Source: Candidatus Cryosericum terrychapinii (GTDB lineage Bacteria > Caldisericota > Caldisericia > Cryosericales > Cryosericaceae). Taken from it: 50,414 nucleotides of DNA. Shown piece after piece: positions 45,060 through 50,414 of this stretch (within the stretch, counting starts at the first letter, position 1; every line of letters starts with the position of its first letter). Under the pieces are notes generated by a model that was given only the letters and a program-made list of their open reading frames with translations, searched no databases and was not told the origin of the DNA. A program made the position numbers and the translations under genes. The stretch is from NCBI RefSeq assembly GCF_003570925.1, contig NZ_QXIS01000024.1, forward strand, positions 1 to 50,414, read 5' to 3'.

Positions 45060-46040
45060 CTATCTCCACGTCATCGTCAATGCCCCGGCAATGACAAACA
45101 GGATACTGACGATAAAGAACCGGTCGACGATCTTTGGCTCGGTCCACCCGAGCTTCTCGAAATGATGGTGTATCGGAGCCATAAGGAATACCCTTGTTCT
45201 GCGACCAGAGGCTTTGAAGACAAGCACCTGGATCATCACGCTTACCGCCTCTCCCAGAAACAGTCCTCCCAGCAGGATCGACGACAACTGGTTCCCGGAG
45301 GCAAACGCCCACACGACGAAGATGGAGCCAAGCGTAAGCGATCCCGTATCTCCCATGAACACTGATGCTTTTGTGCCGTTGAACCATAAAAATGAGATGG
45401 CAAATGCAGCAGCTGCCAAAGGGAGGATGCCGGCCAGTCCTGATGGATGCAGAAGCGAGGCTACTCCAGCCACAACAAATGCGGGAAGACTCGTCTTGGC
45501 GAGCAGGCCATCAAGGCCGTCTGTCAGATTGAATGCATTCACCATGCCGACCGCGTACAGCATGGCAACAACGTAGAAGGCCCAGCCGCCAAGAAGAACC
45601 ACACCACTCGCCAGATAAAGGGTCGGAACAATCGATGGGTACGCCAGATAGAAAAAGAGCCCGGCTGCTGCTGTCTGGATCAGAAGTTTCTGGTAGCCAC
45701 GCAGTCCGTCATTTCTGTGTTTGACCTCTTTAGTCCAGTCGTCCAGAAAACCGGAAACGAAACTGACTCCTACGAAGACCACTGCGGCGACGTCCAGCCG
45801 TGTCAAGCCCGTTCGCCCCATCACCAAGAAATAGGCTGCCACGGCTCCGGCAATGTTGAGAACCAGCATCAGACCGCCCGCCGTGGGCGTACCTGCTTTG
45901 GATTTGTGAGAAGCAGGCCCTTCGTCCCGTATCAATTGCATAAACCGTATCCTGCGCAGCCACGCAATAAGGAGAGGGAAAAGAGCCAGGTCCACAAGGA
46001 CAAGAACGAGAACCATCAACATGGCAGACCTCGCGGTCAT
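45060..46040 (-). CDS. mraY: Phospho-N-acetylmuramoyl-pentapeptide transferase
   Basis: 326 residues, ten membrane segments. It transfers the MurNAc-pentapeptide phosphate to undecaprenyl phosphate (lipid I). Motifs: AGTPTAGGLML, FLDDWTKE with the Asp pair, NAFNLTDGLDGLL, FMGDTGSL, and PIHHHFEKLGWTE. The start overlaps the murE stop (ATGA), AGGAGGG upstream. The murF gene that stands between murE and mraY in many dcw clusters is absent. Confidence 0.97.
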   Translation of the reverse strand: MTARSAMLMVLVLVLVDLALFPLLIAWLRRIRFMQLIRDEGPASHKSKAGTPTAGGLMLVLNIAGAVAAYFLVMGRTGLTRLDVAAVVFVGVSFVSGFLDDWTKEVKHRNDGLRGYQKLLIQTAAAGLFFYLAYPSIVPTLYLASGVVLLGGWAFYVVAMLYAVGMVNAFNLTDGLDGLLAKTSLPAFVVAGVASLLHPSGLAGILPLAAAAFAISFLWFNGTKASVFMGDTGSLTLGSIFVVWAFASGNQLSSILLGGLFLGEAVSVMIQVLVFKASGRRTRVFLMAPIHHHFEKLGWTEPKIVDRFFIVSILFVIAGALTMTWR

Positions 46041-47593
46041 CGGCGTCCCTCCTGCGACTGCGGACCATCAGCGTCACAAACATAGCCGTGATCGCGCAAC
46101 GCGAGGCGCGCTTCTTCCCGGTCATCGAAGACGACATCCTCGTGTTCATAGTACATGACCGTCTCATGCCCACGACCGAGAACCAGAACCATGTCGCCGG
46201 GCCTGGCTACAGCAATGGCACTTCGAATTGCCTGCCTTCTGTCTTCGATGACTGTGAAATGGTCGGTGGTGAACCCGTCCTCGATGTCGTGAACGGCAAC
46301 CGACGCGTCTTCATGACGAGGGTCCTCCACGGTCACGAAAGACCAGCGGCAGGCGTCCTCTGCGAGGCGGGCCATGATCGGCCGCTTCTCGCGGTCATCG
46401 GCGCCAACAGAACCAAACACGGCCAGCAGGTCTCCCCGCACGGTGGGCCGCACAGCGCTGAACAGTGCCGAGAACTCCTCTGGCGTATGGGCATAGTCCA
46501 CGACGACCTCGAACGGCTGTCCACAGTCAATGCGCTCATAGCGCCCGGGGACGTAGAGTGTGGCAGCAAGACACTGTACAGCCTTGCCCAGGTCGCAGGT
46601 GGGTTCAATGGCATCGACCGAACTGATTGCCGCCAGACAGTTGGATGCCTGGAACGCCGGGCCGATGGAAAGCTCCACGTCAAACGAGGTTCCGTTGCGC
46701 GCAAGGACCTGAAACGTGGTTCTTCCCATTTTGGACACGACGTGGTCACCACGCAGATCAGCTGCTCGCTCCAGGGAGAACGTCCTGACCTGCGAGCGCC
46801 CGGCTGCGTCCCTGAAGGAAGCGAACGAAGGATCGTCAGCGTTGAGAATGGCCACAGAGTTCTCATCAAGTGACGTGAACAGGCGCAGCTTGGCCGCCAG
46901 ATATGCATCCATCGTGCCATGATATCCCATGTGATCCTGCGAGAAATTCGTGAAAACCCCACAATCAAAGCGCATGCCGTGAACTCTGCCGAAAGCGAGC
47001 GCAAACGAAGAAACCTCGAGCACGGCAACCCGTGCCCCCTGGTGAACTGCATGGTCCAGATACCAATTGAGCGCAAAGGCCTCCGGCGTCGTGGCGGGCA
47101 GAGCGTCAGGAGGAAAGAACTCGCCATCAGGCATGACATAGCCTGTGGTCCCTATCATGACGCTCGCGATATCAAGTCCCTGCAAGAGACGACGAATCAT
47201 GTATGCTGTGCTCGTCTTGCCGCTCGTTCCAGTGATGCCGATCATCTTCATGCGACGAGCAGGGAAGTTGAAAAAGGCCTGCGATACCAGACTCAGGAAC
47301 TCACGACAGCTCGAGACGATGACAACTGGCACATCCTGAACCTCAGGATGCTCAGTTTCAGCGACAACGCAGGCCGCCCCGGCGCAAAGAGCGCTGGTGA
47401 TGTAGGACGCTCCGTCCAATCTGGTTCCAGAGATGGCGATGAACATGGCCCCCGGCCCGCATTCACGCGAATCAGGCGTGATCAGGTTGATCATTGCCCT
47501 CTGGCCAAGCGAGGAACGCGTGGAATCCCAAGACCCAGGAGGCAGCGTATGAAGGAGCTCAGCAAGCTCCCGTTCTTCAACGACGAATTTCAT
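46037..47593 (-). CDS. murE: UDP-N-acetylmuramoyl-tripeptide synthetase, MurE type
   Basis: 518 residues. It adds the third, diamino, residue of the stem peptide. ATP loop GITGTSGKTSTAYM; TTPEAFALNWYL; EVSSFALAFGRV; NFSQDHMGYHG; C-terminal VDYAHTPEEF. The residue-selecting motif, DNPR in meso-diaminopimelate-adding enzymes, reads E423-D-P-R426 (bases 46316-46327), and the following GKGHE reads GRGHET. The amino acid added is therefore uncertain. Start overlaps the ftsI stop (ATGA). Confidence 0.95.
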   Translation of the reverse strand: MKFVVEERELAELLHTLPPGSWDSTRSSLGQRAMINLITPDSRECGPGAMFIAISGTRLDGASYITSALCAGAACVVAETEHPEVQDVPVVIVSSCREFLSLVSQAFFNFPARRMKMIGITGTSGKTSTAYMIRRLLQGLDIASVMIGTTGYVMPDGEFFPPDALPATTPEAFALNWYLDHAVHQGARVAVLEVSSFALAFGRVHGMRFDCGVFTNFSQDHMGYHGTMDAYLAAKLRLFTSLDENSVAILNADDPSFASFRDAAGRSQVRTFSLERAADLRGDHVVSKMGRTTFQVLARNGTSFDVELSIGPAFQASNCLAAISSVDAIEPTCDLGKAVQCLAATLYVPGRYERIDCGQPFEVVVDYAHTPEEFSALFSAVRPTVRGDLLAVFGSVGADDREKRPIMARLAEDACRWSFVTVEDPRHEDASVAVHDIEDGFTTDHFTVIEDRRQAIRSAIAVARPGDMVLVLGRGHETVMYYEHEDVVFDDREEARLALRDHGYVCDADGPQSQEGRR

Positions 47594-49296
47594 GGTTTCA
47601 ACCTCAGATACTGTATCAACTGCAGCGCAATCTTCTTGAATGTCGGCCCTGCCACAAGAAACGATGTGCGTGCTCCTTTTCGAGTCTCATGGACGCTGAG
47701 GAACACGACCACCCTGGGGTCGTTCGCCGTGAGGATTCCTGCGAAGCTGAATACGTACGATCCGTCAGTCAGATAGCCTCCTCCGGGAGCGGCTATCTGA
47801 GCAGTGCCAGTCTTTCCGGCAACTTCGTAGCCGGGAATGTAGGCGCTGAAAACGCCGACATCTTTCTGCACGACTCCGTGGAGGCCCTCGAGAACAGCCT
47901 TGGCAGTCTCCGGCTTGAACAACTGACCGACGACTCCAGGCGTGTCTGTGCGCTGGCTCGTTCCTGAGGCGTCGACGATGTGATCGACCACGTAGGGTCG
48001 CTGCATGAGGCCTCCGTTGGCTATCGTGGCATAGAAGTTCGCCATCTGGATCGCCGTCACCGCTACGCCCTGGCCAAATCCCATGGTAGGAAGCGTTGTC
48101 TTTGACCAGAGAGACGTTGGAAGCAGAATGCCGGACTCCTCTCCAGGCAGATCGATGCCCGTCGGTTTGCCAAAACCGTACCGGCTCAGACAGTCGTAGA
48201 AGCGTGTAGTTCCTATCTTCATGCTCAACTGGCAAAACGCCACGTTGGAGGAGTGCTGCAACATTGCGTAGAGGTTCATCGTCCCATATGGATAGAGATC
48301 GTGAACGACCGTGTCGAAGACTTTGAGACTACCGCCGCTGTAGAACGTACTCTGCAGCGTAATCGTACCCGTCTCGAGACCGGCAACCGATGTCGCTGCC
48401 TTGAACACAGAACCAGGCTCGTAATTAGCACTGATTGCCTTCTCCGAGAGAGAGCTCATCGGAGCGTCCTGCCAGTGTTCGGGATCTACGCTTGGCACAT
48501 CGACCATCGCAAGGACTGCATCAGTCTTTGGATCCAGGATCGTGCACGTAGCCCGCTTACCATCATATGTCTTGAGGGTCTCCATGAGAGCCTGCTGTGC
48601 GAAATACTGGATGTTCGAGTCGATCGTCAGCACGATGTTCTTGCCTGGTACAGCTTCGAGAACATCCTCTGTGACGGCGGGCTCACCGGGATTCGAGCCA
48701 GAGACCTTGTAGGTATGTCGCCCGTCCGTACCTCCGAGTTCCTTGTCGTATTGGAACTCGATTCCCGACAGACCCTGGTTGTCCGAGCCGGTAATACCGA
48801 CCACGGAAGACATGAGAGCTCCCAGCGGATAGACCCGGCGATAGCCCTTGTCCAGCACGATTCCTGGTACATCGAGTTGGCGCAGTGCGTCATATTCCTC
48901 GACGCCAACCTGCTTCTTTAGGTAGATGAAGCTTGATGACGTGCTGCGTATCTGCTTCTCCAGCTGTGACACGGATGCCTTGATGACAGGGGCGATGCGG
49001 GCCGCGGTCAGCTGAGGGTCTTTGACTTCCTTCATGTACAGGCCCAGGGACCACGTCGCCACATCCTGCGCCAGCACGCGCCCTGTCGAATCCTGGATCA
49101 TTCCTCGCTTTGCCTTGATAGGAATAGACTCGGTCTCAAGCTGCTGGTTAGCCTTATTCACAAGCGTAGTGCGGGCCACTACTTGCAGATAGACGAACCG
49201 TGACTCAATTCCTAGCACTGCAACCAGGAATACCGTAAAGACGACAACAAGACGTCGTCTGAACATATCATTGAAAGACACGACGCCTCTCTTCAT
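47590..49296 (-). CDS. ftsI: Septal penicillin-binding protein FtsI/PBP2B type
   Basis: 568 residues. The transpeptidase partner of FtsW. One N-terminal membrane helix (about 17-38), pedestal domain from KAKRGMIQDSTGRVLA, transpeptidase with the active-site SVFK near residue 296 (EPGSVFKAATS), SSN motif, and KTGTAQ. There is no C-terminal PASTA domain, unlike SpoVD of Bacillus. ATG at 49296 is preferred over TTG one codon earlier. Confidence 0.96.
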   Translation of the reverse strand: MKRGVVSFNDMFRRRLVVVFTVFLVAVLGIESRFVYLQVVARTTLVNKANQQLETESIPIKAKRGMIQDSTGRVLAQDVATWSLGLYMKEVKDPQLTAARIAPVIKASVSQLEKQIRSTSSSFIYLKKQVGVEEYDALRQLDVPGIVLDKGYRRVYPLGALMSSVVGITGSDNQGLSGIEFQYDKELGGTDGRHTYKVSGSNPGEPAVTEDVLEAVPGKNIVLTIDSNIQYFAQQALMETLKTYDGKRATCTILDPKTDAVLAMVDVPSVDPEHWQDAPMSSLSEKAISANYEPGSVFKAATSVAGLETGTITLQSTFYSGGSLKVFDTVVHDLYPYGTMNLYAMLQHSSNVAFCQLSMKIGTTRFYDCLSRYGFGKPTGIDLPGEESGILLPTSLWSKTTLPTMGFGQGVAVTAIQMANFYATIANGGLMQRPYVVDHIVDASGTSQRTDTPGVVGQLFKPETAKAVLEGLHGVVQKDVGVFSAYIPGYEVAGKTGTAQIAAPGGGYLTDGSYVFSFAGILTANDPRVVVFLSVHETRKGARTSFLVAGPTFKKIALQLIQYLRLKP

Positions 49297-49329
49297 CAAT
49301 TCCGTATGGTCTTGACGCAGGTATTCCCG

Positions 49330-49674
49330 CTAATGAAGACTGTCCAGTGTGCCGATCACCGCCGTGTTGTTGGCTGCCATACCCATAGCGCCTGCGGCAG
49401 CCCGCACCCGATCGGGTGACATGAGCTTTGTGTCGCGCTCGAGCAGCGATTCCTGCTGCTGAAGCTGTGCCTGAATGGCCGTCCTGTTCAACTCCACCTG
49501 ACGCTCCAAGAACAGAGTCGTGCTGTACACATAGCCATAGGCGCACAGCAGACCGACGATCGTCACGCCCAGAACAACATACCGACGTGCTGCTTTTCTC
49601 GCCACGGCCGAGACGCAAACTGTCGCTGCAGGGCGACGGACCGTTGTATAGTTGCCTCTGACTGCAATACTCAT
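49330..49674 (-). CDS. ftsL: FtsL-like division protein
   Basis: 114 residues. A basic N-terminus, one membrane helix (33-52), and a short coiled coil (55-85: LERQVELNRTAIQAQLQQQ), the shape of FtsL. Sequence identity within this family is low, so the call rests on position between rsmH and ftsI as well as on the topology. Start ATG 2 bases after rsmH. Confidence 0.8.
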   Translation of the reverse strand: MSIAVRGNYTTVRRPAATVCVSAVARKAARRYVVLGVTIVGLLCAYGYVYSTTLFLERQVELNRTAIQAQLQQQESLLERDTKLMSPDRVRAAAGAMGMAANNTAVIGTLDSLH

Positions 49675-49676
49675 GG

Positions 49677-50414
49677 CTATACCCTTTCCAGTACGCGCAG
49701 CTTGGCACTGCGAGAACGTCTGTTCGTTGCGACTTCTGAGTCCATAGGCCGAATGACTTTCTTGTTGACCAGGCGAAATCCTGGCTCCCCCGAGACCGGA
49801 TTCTCGCAGAGAGCCAGGTAGCTTCTCTTCACAATTCTATCTTCGAGCGAATGGTAACTGATGACCAGGAGTCTTCCGTTCAGATTCAAGAGCGATGCTG
49901 CGGACTTGAGACCATTCTCGAGAGCATTGAGCTCATCGTTGACATATATGCGCAGAGCTTGAAAAGACTTGGTAGCAGGATGTATGCGGGCGTGCCTGGA
50001 AGGGAAGACAGCGGCTACTGTCTCCGCCAATTCACTCGTCGTCTCGATCGGTGCTCGTTGCCGACGGCGCACGATCGCGCGAGCGACCTGACGTGACCTT
50101 CCCTCCTCGCCATATTTCCACAAGATGTCAGCAATATCTTCCTCTGGAAACGAGTTCACGATATTCCTGGCAGTGACCTTGAGATCATCGTCCAGTCGCA
50201 TGTCCAGTGGTTGGTCATAGCTGAATGAAAACCCCCTGCCTGTGCCCGTGAGTTGCTCTGAAGAAAAACCCAGATCCATCAGGATTCCGTCGAATCGTGT
50301 GTCCGGATAATCCTTCAACAACCGCGTCATGTCCCGAAAGTTTCCGCGGATGATAACCTTGCGGGCGGCAGTATCTTTCAGCCGCTCGCGGGCAATGGCA
50401 AGAACCGCTGCATC
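49677..50414 (-). CDS. rsmH: 16S rRNA (cytosine-1402-N4) methyltransferase RsmH (5' end outside window)
   Basis: 245 codons visible; the N-terminus with the first SAM motif lies beyond base 50414. The frame is open to the window edge and reads NFRDMTRLL, then DGILMDLGFSSEQL, GRGFSFSYDQPLDMR, EEGRSRQVARAIV, HPATKSFQALRIYVNDELNALE and VISYHSLEDRIVKR, all diagnostic for MraW/RsmH. It opens the dcw cluster, as is usual; any mraZ would lie to the right. Confidence 0.97.
   Translation of the reverse strand, partial: DAAVLAIARERLKDTAARKVIIRGNFRDMTRLLKDYPDTRFDGILMDLGFSSEQLTGTGRGFSFSYDQPLDMRLDDDLKVTARNIVNSFPEEDIADILWKYGEEGRSRQVARAIVRRRQRAPIETTSELAETVAAVFPSRHARIHPATKSFQALRIYVNDELNALENGLKSAASLLNLNGRLLVISYHSLEDRIVKRSYLALCENPVSGEPGFRLVNKKVIRPMDSEVATNRRSRSAKLRVLERV

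Overview
The window comes from a bacterium of moderate-to-high GC (estimated by eye at 55-57%). Every protein gene and tRNA I can support lies on the minus strand, so transcription runs from the right end to the left. The content is almost all core housekeeping. The division and cell wall cluster has the Bacillus-type order, with sbp and two DUF881 genes between ftsQ and ftsA. Downstream of ftsZ come yggS, the yggU/DUF167 gene, lspA and a pseudouridine synthase, again as in Firmicutes-like genomes. The lineage cannot be fixed from sequence alone. A deep-branching bacterium such as a Caldisericota/Cryosericota member is my guess, with low confidence.

Reading in the direction of transcription: (1) 50414-34308 is the dcw cluster rsmH-ftsL-ftsI-murE-mraY-murD-ftsW-murG-murC-murB-ftsQ-DUF881-DUF881-sbp-ftsA-ftsZ. 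Many genes overlap by 1-8 bases, and there is no murF. (2) 34299-27244 holds yggS, a possibly frameshifted small gene, DUF167, lspA, an rluD-like gene, smpB, a large multi-domain amidase, murI and rdgB. (3) 27210-26439 is a seven-tRNA array, Pro-Arg-His-Arg-Arg-Lys-Leu, all with encoded CCA. A consensus promoter lies inside it. (4) 26424-20150 is tig-clpP-clpX-lon-rodZ, a protein-folding and proteolysis block that starts 14 bases after the last tRNA. (5) 20175-11484 holds rimO, thpR, recA, rny, uvrC, a small membrane protein, a PHP-domain gene and hflX. (6) 11323-4322 holds queA, tgt, secD, secF, apt and a bifunctional rel gene, with clear promoters before queA and before secD.

(7) 4321-1 is the accessory part: a zinc-ribbon plus WG-repeat protein, a 658-base gap with a strong inverted repeat around a C10 tract, then a two-gene unit of secreted proteins. 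That unit is a copper-amine-oxidase-N (stalk) domain protein followed by an Omp28-like thioredoxin-fold protein with InlB-type repeats, cut by the window edge.

I found no CRISPR array, insertion sequence, prophage, toxin-antitoxin pair or defence island. The points most worth a second look are the tRNA-to-tig transcriptional link, C33 in tRNA-Leu, the EDPR motif in MurE, the UvrC without its C-terminal helix-hairpin-helix region, the C10 inverted-repeat element, and the secreted Omp28-like pair. None of these amounts to a clearly new system.
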